Shown: piece after piece, positions 1-8,446 of the stretch
How positions within the stretch are numbered: position 1 is the first letter of the stretch
Layout: the number at the start of each line of letters is the position of its first letter
Source of the DNA: Azonexaceae bacterium s22
GTDB taxonomy: Bacteria; Pseudomonadota; Gammaproteobacteria; Burkholderiales; Rhodocyclaceae
NCBI GenBank assembly: GCA_016617495.1
Contig: WYCU01000002.1
Coordinates: 149,204 to 213,203, forward strand
DNA length: 64,000 nt
Direction of reading: 5' to 3'
Program-made: the position numbers and the translations under genes
The notes under the pieces: model-generated
Told to the model about the DNA's origin: nothing
Database searches by the model: none
What the model saw: the letters and a program-made list of their open reading frames with translations, nothing else

Positions 1-119
1 GCCGACTTGTCCTGCACCTTGATCGGGTGACGGATGGATTTGATGCCAACCTTGTTGATCGCCAGTTGGCGCGTGTCGGCAGAGTTCTGGACATCCGGGA
101 TGGGGGTGGGGCTGTTCAT
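1..119 (-). CDS. folE2: GTP cyclohydrolase FolE2, N-terminal fragment (runs off the window edge)
   Basis: Only about 39 codons are present, read leftward from ATG at 119 and continuing off the left edge. The N-terminus contains TRQLAINKVGIKSIRHPI, which resembles the start of FolE2 (GTP cyclohydrolase IB), the metal-dependent enzyme that makes 7,8-dihydroneopterin triphosphate from GTP for folate and queuosine synthesis. It lies 17 bases downstream of the dxs stop codon on the same strand, and dxs-folE2 adjacency is common in betaproteobacteria, so it is probably the last gene of the xseB-ispA-dxs transcript. No catalytic residue lies in the visible part, so the call rests on the N-terminal similarity and context. 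Confidence 0.75.
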   Translation of the reverse strand, partial: MNSPTPIPDVQNSADTRQLAINKVGIKSIRHPIKVQDKS

Positions 120-136
120 GGGCTGTTCTTTACGAA

Positions 137-1990
137 TTATTGCTGTGGGCAGCGGGCGCGAACGGCGCGCACAATGCCCTCCTTGTCGAGGCCAAGCTCC
201 GCCAGCAACTGACTTTGCTCGCCGTGGTCGATGAAACGGTCCGGCAGGCCGAGGCGCAGTACCGGGGTGTTGATACCATTTTCGGCCAGCACGCGTTCGA
301 CTTCCGAACCGGCGCCGCCGATCACGGCATTTTCTTCGATTGTGACCAGTAGTGAATGGTTCCCCGCAAGTTCGAGGATCAGTTCGGCATCGATGGGTTT
401 GACGAAACGCATGTTGGCCACGGTGGCGTCGAGCGCCTCTCCGGCGGCCAGGGCCGGCGCGAGCAGGGTGCCAAAGGCGAGCAGGGCGACGGTGTGGCCC
501 GGCCGGCGGATTTCCCCTTTGCCCATGGGCAAGCCATCCAGTTGCGTGGACGGGATGCTGCCATTGCCGCCGCCGCGCGGATAGCGCACGAGGCTGGGGC
601 CGTCGTGGGCGAAAGCCGTCGACAACATGCGGCGGCATTCGGCTTCGTCGGACGGCGTCATCACCACCATGTTGGGGATGCAGGTGACGTAGGAAAGATC
701 GAAGGTGCCGTGATGGGTGGGGCCATCGGCGCCGACCAGACCGCCGCGGTCGACGGCGAAGACGACCGGCAGGTTCTGCAGCGCCACATCGTGAACGAGC
801 TGATCGTAGGCGCGCTGCAGGAAGGTCGAATAGATGGCGACCACCGGTTTGAGGCCCTCGCAGGCCAGACCGGCAGCGAACGTGACGGCGTGCTGCTCGG
901 CAATACCGACATCGTAGTAGCGGTCGGGAAACTCGTTGGCGAAACGGAGCAGCCCCGAGCCCTCGCGCATGGCCGGGGTGATGCCCACCAGCCGGTTGTC
1001 GGCGTGCGCCTGATCGCACAGCCAGTCCCCGAACACCTGGGTAAAGGTCAGCTTGCCGCCGCCCTTGCCGGACTGAATGCCTTCATCCGGCGCGAACTTG
1101 GCGACACCGTGGTACAGAATCGGATCGGCCTCGGCCAGTTTGTAACCCTGCCCCTTCTTGGTGATGATGTGCAGGAACTTGGGGCCTTTGATATTGCGCA
1201 GGTTGAGCAGCGTCGGAATCAGCGCATCGAGGTCATGACCGTCGATGGGGCCGTAATAGTGGAAGCCGAATTCCTCGAACAGCGTGCCCGGGGCGATCAT
1301 GCCCTTGACGTGTTCTTCGGCGCGCCGGGCGAGTTCCAGCAGCGGCGGGGCAAAGCCAAGCATGTGGCGGCCCGCCGAACGTGCGGCGTTGTAGGTCTTG
1401 CTTGATGTCAGCCGGGTCAGGATGTGGTTCAATGCCCCGACCGGCGGCGAGATGGACATCTCGTTGTCGTTGAGGATGACCAGCATGTCGGCATCGGCGA
1501 CGCCCGCGTTGTTCAGCGCCTCGAACGCCATGCCGGCCGACATGGCGCCGTCGCCGATGATGGCGATGGCCTTGCGGTCCTCCCCCTTCTGTTTGGCAGC
1601 CAGTGCCATGCCCAGGGCGGCGGAGATCGAGGTTGAGGAATGGCCGACGCCAAAAGTGTCGTAGGGGCTCTCGCAGCGCTTCGGGAAGCCGGCGACGCCA
1701 TGGCGCATGCGCAACTTGCTCATGCCTTCGCGGCGGCCGGTGAGGATCTTGTGCGCATAGCACTGGTGGCCGACGTCCCAGACCAGGCGGTCTTCCGGGG
1801 TGTTGAACACGTAGTGCAGGGCGACGGTGAGTTCGACCGTACCCAGGTTCGAGGACAGGTGGCCGCCAGTCTGCGACACCGAGTCGATCAGGAAGGCGCG
1901 CAGCTCGGTGGCGAGCTGGGGCAACTGCTTGCGATCGAGTTGGCGCAGGTCGGCGGGGGAGCGGATGCTGTCGAGAAGGGAGAGGCTCAT
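137..1990 (-). CDS. dxs: 1-deoxy-D-xylulose-5-phosphate synthase
   Basis: A 617-aa thiamine-diphosphate enzyme of the usual DXS length. It condenses pyruvate with glyceraldehyde 3-phosphate, the first step of the MEP isoprenoid pathway in the cytosol, and also supplies thiamine and pyridoxal synthesis. Visible marks are HLSSNLG (44-50), the diphosphate-binding GDGAMSAG (146-153) and the catalytic glutamate in [10 protein letters not shown] of the pyrimidine domain. The ATG at 1990 is chosen because the product then begins MSLSLLDSI, typical for the family, and lies one base beyond the ispA stop codon. An in-frame extension to 2023 would overlap ispA. Translational coupling to ispA is likely. 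Confidence 0.97.
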   Translation of the reverse strand: MSLSLLDSIRSPADLRQLDRKQLPQLATELRAFLIDSVSQTGGHLSSNLGTVELTVALHYVFNTPEDRLVWDVGHQCYAHKILTGRREGMSKLRMRHGVAGFPKRCESPYDTFGVGHSSTSISAALGMALAAKQKGEDRKAIAIIGDGAMSAGMAFEALNNAGVADADMLVILNDNEMSISPPVGALNHILTRLTSSKTYNAARSAGRHMLGFAPPLLELARRAEEHVKGMIAPGTLFEEFGFHYYGPIDGHDLDALIPTLLNLRNIKGPKFLHIITKKGQGYKLAEADPILYHGVAKFAPDEGIQSGKGGGKLTFTQVFGDWLCDQAHADNRLVGITPAMREGSGLLRFANEFPDRYYDVGIAEQHAVTFAAGLACEGLKPVVAIYSTFLQRAYDQLVHDVALQNLPVVFAVDRGGLVGADGPTHHGTFDLSYVTCIPNMVVMTPSDEAECRRMLSTAFAHDGPSLVRYPRGGGNGSIPSTQLDGLPMGKGEIRRPGHTVALLAFGTLLAPALAAGEALDATVANMRFVKPIDAELILELAGNHSLLVTIEENAVIGGAGSEVERVLAENGINTPVLRLGLPDRFIDHGEQSQLLAELGLDKEGIVRAVRARCPQQ

Positions 1991-1991
1991 T

Positions 1992-2885
1992 TCAGAACTG
2001 CCGATGGCAAATGAAGTCGGCAAGCTGCGTCAGGCGCGTGGCCCGGGCACCGAAGCAGGACAGGGACTCCAGGGCTTCGCTGCGCAGTTCCTCGGCATAG
2101 GTCCGCGCGCGTTCCAGTCCGAGCAGGCTGACATAGGTGGGCTTCTCCGCGGCTTCGTCCTTGCCGGCCGTTTTGCCGAGCGTGGCTGTGCTGGCGGTAC
2201 AGTCGAGAATGTCGTCCACAACCTGGAAGAGCAGGCCGGCGCGCTTGGCGAAGCGGTCAAGCCCGGCGCGTTCCTCGCTGCCGAGCGGGTTGCCGGCCAG
2301 CGCCCCAAGGAGTACCGCCGCGCGGATCAGCGCCCCGGTCTTGAGGGCGTGCATCAGCTCCAGTTCGGGCTGCGTCAGCGGCTTGCCGACGGATGCCAGA
2401 TCGATGGCCTGGCCGCCGGCCATGCCGCGCGAGCCGCTGGCGTGCGCCAGCAGGGCGATCATTTCGAGTTGGCGTGCCGGGGCGAGGCCGTTTTCGCTGG
2501 CGAGCAGTTCGAAGGCCAGCGTTTGCAGGCTGTCGCCGACGAGCAGGGCGGTCGGTACGTCGAATTCCACATGGCAGGTCGGGCGGCCGCGGCGCAGCAC
2601 GTCGTCGTCCATGCAAGGCAGGTCGTCGTGAACCAGGGAGTAGGCGTGGATCAGTTCGACTGCGCAAGCGGCGATGTCGAGTTGTTCCGGCGCCGCCTGC
2701 GTCAATTCGCCGGCTGCGAACACCAGCAGCGGGCGCACGCGTTTGCCGCCGCCCAGCGCGGCATAGCGCATGGCGTCGTGCAGGCGGGCGGGGATGTTGT
2801 CCGCGGGCGGCAGATGGCGGGCCAGTGCGGCTTCTACACGCCCTTGCGTTGCGGCCATCCAGTCGGTGAAGGCGGGTTGCGTCAC
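1992..2885 (-). CDS. ispA: (2E,6E)-farnesyl diphosphate synthase
   Basis: A 297-aa trans-prenyltransferase that condenses isopentenyl diphosphate with dimethylallyl and geranyl diphosphate to farnesyl diphosphate. The first aspartate-rich motif DDLPCMDDD is at 87-95 and the second, DDILD, at 224-228. The insertion of two residues in the first motif is typical of the bacterial short-chain type. The start is taken as GTG at 2885, which overlaps the xseB stop codon (GTGA). The in-frame sequence further upstream lies inside xseB and reads as low-complexity arginine-rich peptide. It forms an operon with xseB upstream and dxs downstream. Confidence 0.95.
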   Translation of the reverse strand: MTQPAFTDWMAATQGRVEAALARHLPPADNIPARLHDAMRYAALGGGKRVRPLLVFAAGELTQAAPEQLDIAACAVELIHAYSLVHDDLPCMDDDVLRRGRPTCHVEFDVPTALLVGDSLQTLAFELLASENGLAPARQLEMIALLAHASGSRGMAGGQAIDLASVGKPLTQPELELMHALKTGALIRAAVLLGALAGNPLGSEERAGLDRFAKRAGLLFQVVDDILDCTASTATLGKTAGKDEAAEKPTYVSLLGLERARTYAEELRSEALESLSCFGARATRLTQLADFICHRQF

Positions 2886-3121
2886 GGTGTCTCCAGAGTG
2901 TCGCGGTCGACGTCCTTGAATTGCCCGTTTTCGAAAACGCGAATCTGCTGTTCGGCAGCGGCCAGCAGGCCTTGGCAATGTTGCATGAGTTCCATGCCGC
3001 GACGGTAGGCGGCGATGGAGGCTTCCAGTTCAAGTTTGCCGTCTTCCATGCTGCGGACCAGATTTTCCAGCTCCGCCAGCGCGGTTTCGAATTTCATGTC
3101 GGCAACGGGGGCAAGATCCAT
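2882..3121 (-). CDS. xseB: exodeoxyribonuclease VII small subunit
   Basis: A protein of about 79 aa made almost entirely of two predicted helices (FETALAELENLVRSMEDG, then ASIAAYRRGMELMQ), the XseB pattern. XseB binds the large nuclease subunit XseA, which is not in this window. The pairing of xseB with ispA and dxs is widely conserved. The start is uncertain: ATG at 3121 gives the usual length, ATG at 3097 is an alternative, and neither has a strong ribosome binding site. This is the first gene of the minus-strand isoprenoid operon. Its C-terminal DNA carries a partial match to the dispersed-repeat core (2899-2915), which I treat as chance. Confidence 0.9.
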   Translation of the reverse strand: MDLAPVADMKFETALAELENLVRSMEDGKLELEASIAAYRRGMELMQHCQGLLAAAEQQIRVFENGQFKDVDRDTLETP

Positions 3122-3190
3122 GACGAGCGCGTCCGGGAAAACGCGCAAAAATACTCCATGAGGGGCTTCAGGTCAAATGGCGGGGAGGGT

Positions 3191-3205
3191 AAAATATAAT
3201 ATTTT
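3191..3205 (+). promoter_or_regulatory. candidate -10 element inside a perfect AT palindrome
   Basis: AAAATATAATATTTT is a 15-bp perfect inverted repeat in the divergent gap between xseB and the Rieske gene. On the plus strand it contains a consensus TATAAT (3195-3200), 26 bases before the Rieske ATG. A good -35 is missing at the right distance. It could serve either direction or be an operator. Confidence 0.4.
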
Positions 3206-3225
3206 CAACCCGCTGGAGGCGTGGA

Positions 3226-4359
3226 ATGTCCGACATGGCGAATCTGTCCAAGTTGGCCCCCGCAGTTTCCCAACTGCCGGTGGACTGGTATTTCGATGAG
3301 TCGATCTTTGCTTTGGAGAAGAAACTCATCTTCGATGCCGGTCCGGGTTACGTCGGCCACCGCCTGATGGTGCCCGAAGCGGGCGATTACCGTTCCCTGG
3401 AATGGAAGGATCATGGCCAGATGCTGCTCAACGGCGGCAGCGCAGGCCCCAATGCCGGCATCTGGCAGATGTCCAACGTCTGCCGTCACCGCCAGGCGAT
3501 CATGTTGCAAGGCTCAGGCAAATTGAACGGGCCGGTGGTCTGCCCCATTCACCGCTGGACCTATGCCCAATCCGGCGAGCTGATCGGCGCGCCGCACTTC
3601 CCGCAGAACCCCTGCCTGAATCTCAACAAGGTACAGCTCGAAGACTGGAACGGCCTGCTCTTCAAGGGGCCGCGCTCGGCCAACGCCGATCTTGGGGGTA
3701 TGAAGGTTGCGCGCGATCTGGATTTCACCGGCTACAAGCTCGATCACGTCGAGATGCACGAGTGCAATTACAACTGGAAGACCTTCATCGAGGTCTATCT
3801 GGAGGATTACCACGTCGTGCCCTACCACCCGGGCCTCGGTAATTTCGTGACTTGCGACGACCTGACCTGGCAGTTCGGCGAGTGGTATTCGGTGCAGAAA
3901 GTCGGCATCACCTCGTTGATGAAATCCGGTTCCAAGGTCTATGAGAAGTGGCAGAAGGTCGTCCGCGAGTATTACGGCGACCGGGGTGAAACGCCGCCGC
4001 ATGGCGCCATCTGGCTGACCTACTACCCGAACATCATGGTCGAGTGGTATCCGCATGTGCTCGTGGTGTCCACCCTGCTGCCGATGGGGCCGCACAAGAC
4101 GATGAACGTCGTCGAGTTCTACTACCCCGAAGAAATCGTCGATTTCGAACGCGAGTTCATCGAGGCGGAACGCGCCGCCTACATGGAAACCGCCATCGAG
4201 GACGACGACATCGGCGAGCGCATGGATCGCGGCCGGATGGCCTTGCTGGCGGAAGGACGCAACGAGGTTGGCCCCTACCAGAGCCCGATGGAAGACGGGA
4301 TGCAGCACTTCCACGAGTTCTACCGCCGTGTGATGCAATCCGCCATTGAGGCGCGCTGA
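3226..4359 (+). CDS. Rieske-type aromatic ring-hydroxylating oxygenase, alpha-subunit family
   Basis: A 377-aa protein with the two-domain plan of Rieske non-heme iron oxygenases. The [2Fe-2S] ligands are C86-x-H88 and C106-x2-H109 (VCRHRQ and CPIHRW). The mononuclear iron site is seen in EDYHVVPYHPG, with H196 and H201 as likely ligands next to D194. The C-terminal half is the substrate-binding domain, so the substrate cannot be told from sequence. No ferredoxin, reductase or small subunit lies nearby, so electrons must come from elsewhere, and a catabolic role is not supported by the neighbours. The start follows GGAGG (spacing 7). A dispersed repeat begins one base after the stop codon. 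Confidence 0.88.
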   Translation: MSDMANLSKLAPAVSQLPVDWYFDESIFALEKKLIFDAGPGYVGHRLMVPEAGDYRSLEWKDHGQMLLNGGSAGPNAGIWQMSNVCRHRQAIMLQGSGKLNGPVVCPIHRWTYAQSGELIGAPHFPQNPCLNLNKVQLEDWNGLLFKGPRSANADLGGMKVARDLDFTGYKLDHVEMHECNYNWKTFIEVYLEDYHVVPYHPGLGNFVTCDDLTWQFGEWYSVQKVGITSLMKSGSKVYEKWQKVVREYYGDRGETPPHGAIWLTYYPNIMVEWYPHVLVVSTLLPMGPHKTMNVVEFYYPEEIVDFEREFIEAERAAYMETAIEDDDIGERMDRGRMALLAEGRNEVGPYQSPMEDGMQHFHEFYRRVMQSAIEAR

Positions 4360-4360
4360 G

Positions 4361-4400
4361 CATTTTGGGCCAATTTTCGCGGTCGACCGCGACAATCGGG
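4361..4400 (-). repeat. dispersed 40-bp repeat, copy 1 (intergenic)
   Basis: Read on the minus strand this is CCCGATTGTCGCGGTCGACC, then GCGAAAATTGGCCCAAAATG. It starts one base after the Rieske gene stop and lies in the 159-bp gap before the EamA gene. Here the core extends to a perfect 16-bp palindrome centred on the GTCGAC hexamer (4377-4392). See the finding on the whole family. Confidence 0.85.
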
Positions 4401-4518
4401 GCGTCGGGGTAAAATCCGGCGCCTTTTGTTTTCCGCGGCACGGCATTGCCTCCGGGCAAGCAGCGACAGCGGCGAACCGTGCCCCCATTGAAACCCGAGT
4501 CGTTTTTTAGAGCACCTC

Positions 4519-5370
4519 ATGCAGTCCCTGTGGATGATCGCCGCCAGCTTCCTGTTTGCCTGCATGGGCGTTTGCGTCAAGCTGGCCGCCGAGACGCATT
4601 CCGCGGTCGAGATCACCTTTTACCGCAGTTTTATCTCGCTGATCCTGATGTTCGCGCTGGTGCGCCTGCGCGGCGTGCCGCTGGCGACGCCGCACTGGCG
4701 CTGGCAAGTGACCCGCGGCGCCGTGGGCTTTAGCGCCCTGTTTGCCTATTTTTACGCCATCACCCTGCTGCCGCTGGCAACAGCGGTCACGCTCAACTAC
4801 ACCTCGGCAATCTTTCTCGCGCTGTATCTCGGCTTCGCCGGCATGCAGATGCGTCGCGGCATGTTGGGGGCCTTGGCGCTGGGATTGGTGGGCGTGGTGC
4901 TGCTGCTCAGGCCGACCCTGCATGCCGATCAGTTGTTCGGCGGGCTCGTCGGGCTGGGATCCGGCGTCCTGGCCGGCATGGCCTATTTCAGTGTGCGCGA
5001 ACTCGGTGCACGCGGCGAACCGGAAACGCGCACGGTCTTCTACTTCTCCCTCGTCTCCTCGGTGGGCGCGGCGCTGTGGTTGGTATTCAGCGAAATTCAC
5101 CGCGTCGATTGGCGCAGCGGCTCGCTGCTGCTCGGGGTCGCCTGCTTCGCCACGGCCGCGCAACTGGCCATGACACGCGCCTATTCGCGCGGCAAGACGC
5201 TGATGTCGGCGGCGCTGGCCTACAGCACGGTCATTTTCTCCAGCCTCTTCGGCATGTGGTTCTGGGGCGAAGTCCTCGACACGGCGGCATGGGTTGCCAT
5301 CGGCCTGATTATTCTGTCCGGCATCGCCGCCACGCACTTTTCGCGTGCCAGTCCGGTCGAGCAGGATTAA
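4519..5370 (+). CDS. EamA/DMT-superfamily transporter
   Basis: A 283-aa, almost entirely hydrophobic protein with about ten membrane helices arranged as two EamA repeats. The N-terminal segment (SLWMIAASFLFACMGVC) and the repeat around residues 140-165 (GLGSGVLAGMAYFSVRELG) match drug/metabolite transporters. These inner-membrane permeases export or exchange small metabolites, and the substrate cannot be predicted here. The gene is plus-strand and followed after 36 bases by the SpoIIAA-like gene, so they may be cotranscribed. Start ATG at 4519; there is no strong ribosome binding site, so the start is only likely. Confidence 0.88.
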   Translation: MQSLWMIAASFLFACMGVCVKLAAETHSAVEITFYRSFISLILMFALVRLRGVPLATPHWRWQVTRGAVGFSALFAYFYAITLLPLATAVTLNYTSAIFLALYLGFAGMQMRRGMLGALALGLVGVVLLLRPTLHADQLFGGLVGLGSGVLAGMAYFSVRELGARGEPETRTVFYFSLVSSVGAALWLVFSEIHRVDWRSGSLLLGVACFATAAQLAMTRAYSRGKTLMSAALAYSTVIFSSLFGMWFWGEVLDTAAWVAIGLIILSGIAATHFSRASPVEQD

Positions 5371-5406
5371 ACTTTCTCCAGAACATAACCACAACGGAGT
5401 CCGATC

Positions 5407-5757
5407 ATGATCGTCATCGACCACAAGCCGAATCTCGTTAGCGTTTCCGTTTTTGGCGAATTCACCTTGGCGGATTACAAGGAATTCGAAGAGGTCGTCA
5501 ATTACAAGGTTAAGTTCGAGGGGCCGGTGGATCTTTTCTTCGATCTCTCACAAATGGCCGGGCTGACGCTGGATGTGGCCTGGGAAGAAGTCAAATTCTC
5601 CCGCGCCCATGCCAACGATTTCAAACGCGTCGCCGTCGTCACCGACAGCCAGTGGGTGACCTGGAGCGCGTGGATCTCCCAAACCTTCGTCAATGCCGAT
5701 GTCGAGGTGTTCGACAACGTCGACGAAGCACGCGCCTGGCTGGGCAACGGCGCCTGA
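5407..5757 (+). CDS. SpoIIAA-like (STAS/SEC14-type) domain protein
   Basis: A 116-aa single-domain soluble protein (VDLFFDLSQMAGLTLDVAWE, KRVAVVTDSQWVTW, VFDNVDEARAWL) matching the SpoIIAA-like family. These small alpha/beta proteins resemble anti-sigma-factor antagonists, but their biochemical role is mostly unknown. The start follows a weak CGGAG. The gene lies between a transporter and a rhodanese, ten bases from the latter, suggesting cotranscription. No partner anti-sigma factor is nearby. Confidence 0.8.
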   Translation: MIVIDHKPNLVSVSVFGEFTLADYKEFEEVVNYKVKFEGPVDLFFDLSQMAGLTLDVAWEEVKFSRAHANDFKRVAVVTDSQWVTWSAWISQTFVNADVEVFDNVDEARAWLGNGA

Positions 5758-5767
5758 AACGCCTGCC

Positions 5768-6607
5768 ATGAGCTACACGACCCTCGTCGATGCGGCCACC
5801 CTGAGCCGTCATCTGGACGATCCGGCATGGCGGATCGTCGATGTGCGTCACCAGTTGGCCGATGTGGGCTACGGTGAGCGTGCTTATGCCGAAGGGCATC
5901 TGCCCGGCGCGGTCTTTCTTCATTGCGACCGCGATTTGTCCGGCCCGGTTAGCGGCACCAATGGCCGTCATCCGCTGCCGGATGCCGCCCGCCTGGGCTC
6001 GCGGCTGGGTGAGGTCGGTATCGGCCCGCAGACGCAAGTCGTCGTCTACGACGATTGTCAGGGGATGATTGCCGGCCGCCTGTGGTGGCTTCTGCGTTGG
6101 CTGGGGCACGATGCCGTGGCTGTGCTGGACGGCGGCTTGCAGGCTTGGCAAGTGGCCGGCGGGGCGCTTACATCCGTGGTGCCCGAGGTGGCGCCCACGA
6201 CGTTCCCCGTCGAGGCGCAGGACAGCAAAGTGGATGTCGACTTCGTTCAGACTTTCCTTGAAACCTCGCGCATGCATCTGATCGATGCCCGTAGCGCGGA
6301 CCGCTTTCGCGGCGAGAACGAAACCATTGACCCGGTGGGTGGCCACATTCCCGGTGCACTCAACCGTTTCTTCCGCGACAATCTGCGCGAGGATGGGCGT
6401 TTCAAGCCGGCGGCGCAGTTGCGTCAGGAATGGCTGGCGCTGCTCGCCGGGGCGCCGCCCGAGTCGGTTGTCCATCAATGCGGTTCCGGCGTTTCCGCGT
6501 GCCACAACGTGCTGGCCATGGAAATCGCCGGATTGACCGGATCGCGTCTTTACCCCGGCTCCTGGAGCGAATGGTGCGCCGATTGTTCGCGCCCGGTCGC
6601 CCGATGA
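5768..6607 (+). CDS. tandem rhodanese-domain sulfurtransferase
   Basis: A 279-aa protein with two rhodanese folds, the length of thiosulfate or 3-mercaptopyruvate sulfurtransferases. The N-terminal domain has VYDDCQGMIAGRLWWLL. The C-terminal domain has the active loop HQCGSGVSACHN with C238 as the likely sulfur carrier. CGSGVSA fits the mercaptopyruvate-type loop better than the CRKGVTA loop of thiosulfate enzymes, so 3-mercaptopyruvate is the better guess. ATG at 5768 is chosen because the product then begins at a rhodanese N-terminus; a longer frame from 5693 would run back into the SpoIIAA-like gene. Confidence 0.88.
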   Translation: MSYTTLVDAATLSRHLDDPAWRIVDVRHQLADVGYGERAYAEGHLPGAVFLHCDRDLSGPVSGTNGRHPLPDAARLGSRLGEVGIGPQTQVVVYDDCQGMIAGRLWWLLRWLGHDAVAVLDGGLQAWQVAGGALTSVVPEVAPTTFPVEAQDSKVDVDFVQTFLETSRMHLIDARSADRFRGENETIDPVGGHIPGALNRFFRDNLREDGRFKPAAQLRQEWLALLAGAPPESVVHQCGSGVSACHNVLAMEIAGLTGSRLYPGSWSEWCADCSRPVAR

Positions 6608-6641
6608 TCTCTCTTCATTTCAACTACGAAAGCAGTACATC

Positions 6642-7379
6642 ATGACCCCCGAACTCGCTGCCGCGCTGGCGGAAGACCTTGAGCAACTTGTACGCCTGCA
6701 TGACCGTGAACTCGATGCGGCGACGCTCTCGGCCCTGAAGGCCGCCGATTTTCCGAACGGTCTGGCGCTGATGCCGCAGTCGGAAATCGCCGCACAAGCC
6801 TACGCCAACATGACTGCCGCTTTGGCCGAATTGCCGGAGCCGCCGACGCAGGCAGCGCTCGATCTGCTGGCGGCCGATTACGCCGCGATTTACCTGAACA
6901 ACACGCTGGGCGCATCGCCCTACGAGTCCGTCTGGCTTGATGACGATCATCTGACCTGCCAGCGGCCCATGTTCGAGTTGCGCGAGATTTATGCCGAAGC
7001 CGGGTTTCGCGCGTCCGACTGGCGCGCACGTTTTGACGACCACATCGCCCTGCAACTGGAGTTTCTCAAGTTCCTGTTTGCATCTGTCGCGGTCGACGGC
7101 AAAAAAACGGCCAAATTCATCGACGAGCACATTGGCTACTGGCTGCCCGATTTCGCCCAGCGCGTCGCACTGGGCTGCAACACGCCGTTCTATTCCGCGC
7201 TCGCGGAAGTCACCCATGTCTGGCTATTGCGCTTGCGCGAACTGCTCGACGAAATCCACGATTGCCCGATCCCGACCCGCGAAGAAATGACGTTGCGCAT
7301 CCAGAAAAAGCTCGCCCTCGACAAGGCCGAGGTCGCGCCAATCCGCTTCATGCCGGGCGCCCAGGGGCCGAGCTGGTAA
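6642..7379 (+). CDS. TorD/DmsD-family molybdoenzyme chaperone
   Basis: A 245-aa helical protein with TorD-family features: ASPYESVW (91-98), a central FDDHIALQLEFLKFLF, and a C-terminal PGAQGPSW tail. TorD proteins bind the signal peptide of molybdenum-cofactor oxidoreductases (DMSO/TMAO reductase or formate dehydrogenase types) before Tat export. No such enzyme lies nearby, so its client is unknown. Residues 148-159 (SVAVDGKKTAKF) are encoded by a copy of the dispersed repeat, read in frame. Confidence 0.85.
   Translation: MTPELAAALAEDLEQLVRLHDRELDAATLSALKAADFPNGLALMPQSEIAAQAYANMTAALAELPEPPTQAALDLLAADYAAIYLNNTLGASPYESVWLDDDHLTCQRPMFELREIYAEAGFRASDWRARFDDHIALQLEFLKFLFASVAVDGKKTAKFIDEHIGYWLPDFAQRVALGCNTPFYSALAEVTHVWLLRLRELLDEIHDCPIPTREEMTLRIQKKLALDKAEVAPIRFMPGAQGPSW
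7084..7117 (+). repeat. dispersed 40-bp repeat, copy 2 (inside torD-like gene)
   Basis: CTGTCGCGGTCGACGGC followed by a run of seven A and CGGCCAAATTC. Same core and downstream A-run/GGCCAAA as the intergenic copies. It is read in frame within the TorD-like gene as VAVDGKKTAK. Confidence 0.7.
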
Positions 7380-7384
7380 GCAGC

Positions 7385-8446
7385 TTAAGCGGCGGCGGGG
7401 CTGCCCGCTGTGACCGCCAGCGCCCACGCAACGTGTTCGCGCACCAAGGACGACGGATGGTCGGCGCGTGACTGCAACGCCGCCCGATTCACGGCCGACG
7501 GGGGGGCATTGCCCAGCGCAACCGCAATATTGCGCAACCAGCGCTCGTGGCCAATGCGGCGGATCGGGCTACCCGCCAGCCGCTCGTTGAACATCGTTTC
7601 GCTCCAGGCAAACAATTCGCTCAGGCTGGCCCGGTCCAGCCCGTGGCGCGGCAGGAATTCCGGATCGCCCAGGCGGGCAAAGCGGTTCCAGGGGCAACAC
7701 GTCTGGCAATCGTCACAGCCGTAGATGCGGTTTCCGATCAGGGGCCGCAATTCCAGCGGAATCGGGCCCGCCAGCTCGATGGTCAGGTAGGAAATACAGC
7801 GCCGCGCATCGACCCGGTAGGGGGCAACGATGGCTCGCGTCGGGCAGGCATCGATACAGGCCGTGCAGCGGCCACAATGGCTGTCGCCCGGTACATCCGG
7901 CGCCAGGGGGAGGTCGCAATAGATCTCGCCAAGAAATCGCCAGGAACCGTTGCGCGAAAGCAACAGCGTGTGTTTGCCCTGCCAGCCGAGCCCGGCCTGC
8001 GATGCGAAATGCACTTCCATCACCGGCGCGGAGTCGGAAAACACGCGATAGCCGAACGGTGTGACCTGCTCCCCGATGAAATCGGCCAGTTTCTGCAGAC
8101 GGCTACGAACGACCTTGTGATAGTCCCGGCCCAGCGCGTAACGGGAAATGATTGCCGTGTCGGCCGCTACCGGAGCCGCCAGCGGCGGCAGATAATCCAG
8201 CGCCGCCGAAATGACCGTCACCGTACCCGCATGCAGGGCCGCGGGCTCGGCGCGCAAAGCGGCGTGCCGGGCCATATAATCCATCTCGCCATGAAAGCCG
8301 GCATCCAGCCAGGCGCGTAGACCGTCCGCCGCGTCGCCGACCGCCGCCCGGGCAAAGCCGATGTCCGAAAAACCCAGCGCGCGGCCCGCCGTGCGAATCG
8401 CCGCTTTCAAGGCCTCTTCGTCGAATCCGGAGTTCAGATCGTGCAT
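7385..8446 (-). CDS. queG: epoxyqueuosine reductase
   Basis: A 353-aa cobalamin-dependent enzyme for the last step of queuosine tRNA modification. Two 4Fe-4S clusters are visible as CGRCTACIDACPTRAI and CDDCQTCCPWN, followed by a C-terminal HEAT-like tail (WLRNIAVALGNAPPS, SSLVREHVAWALAV). ATG at 8446 gives a family-typical N-terminus; upstream in-frame sequence would lie within tsaE. The start overlaps the tsaE start by six bases in head-to-head orientation, so the queG promoter must lie inside the tsaE coding region. Confidence 0.95.
   Translation of the reverse strand: MHDLNSGFDEEALKAAIRTAGRALGFSDIGFARAAVGDAADGLRAWLDAGFHGEMDYMARHAALRAEPAALHAGTVTVISAALDYLPPLAAPVAADTAIISRYALGRDYHKVVRSRLQKLADFIGEQVTPFGYRVFSDSAPVMEVHFASQAGLGWQGKHTLLLSRNGSWRFLGEIYCDLPLAPDVPGDSHCGRCTACIDACPTRAIVAPYRVDARRCISYLTIELAGPIPLELRPLIGNRIYGCDDCQTCCPWNRFARLGDPEFLPRHGLDRASLSELFAWSETMFNERLAGSPIRRIGHERWLRNIAVALGNAPPSAVNRAALQSRADHPSSLVREHVAWALAVTAGSPAAA

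Noticed and set aside
2899-2940. Possible repeat copy in xseB (TGTCGCGGTCGACG)
   Set aside because: Only the core hexamer region matches; the A-run and GGCCAAAA are missing.
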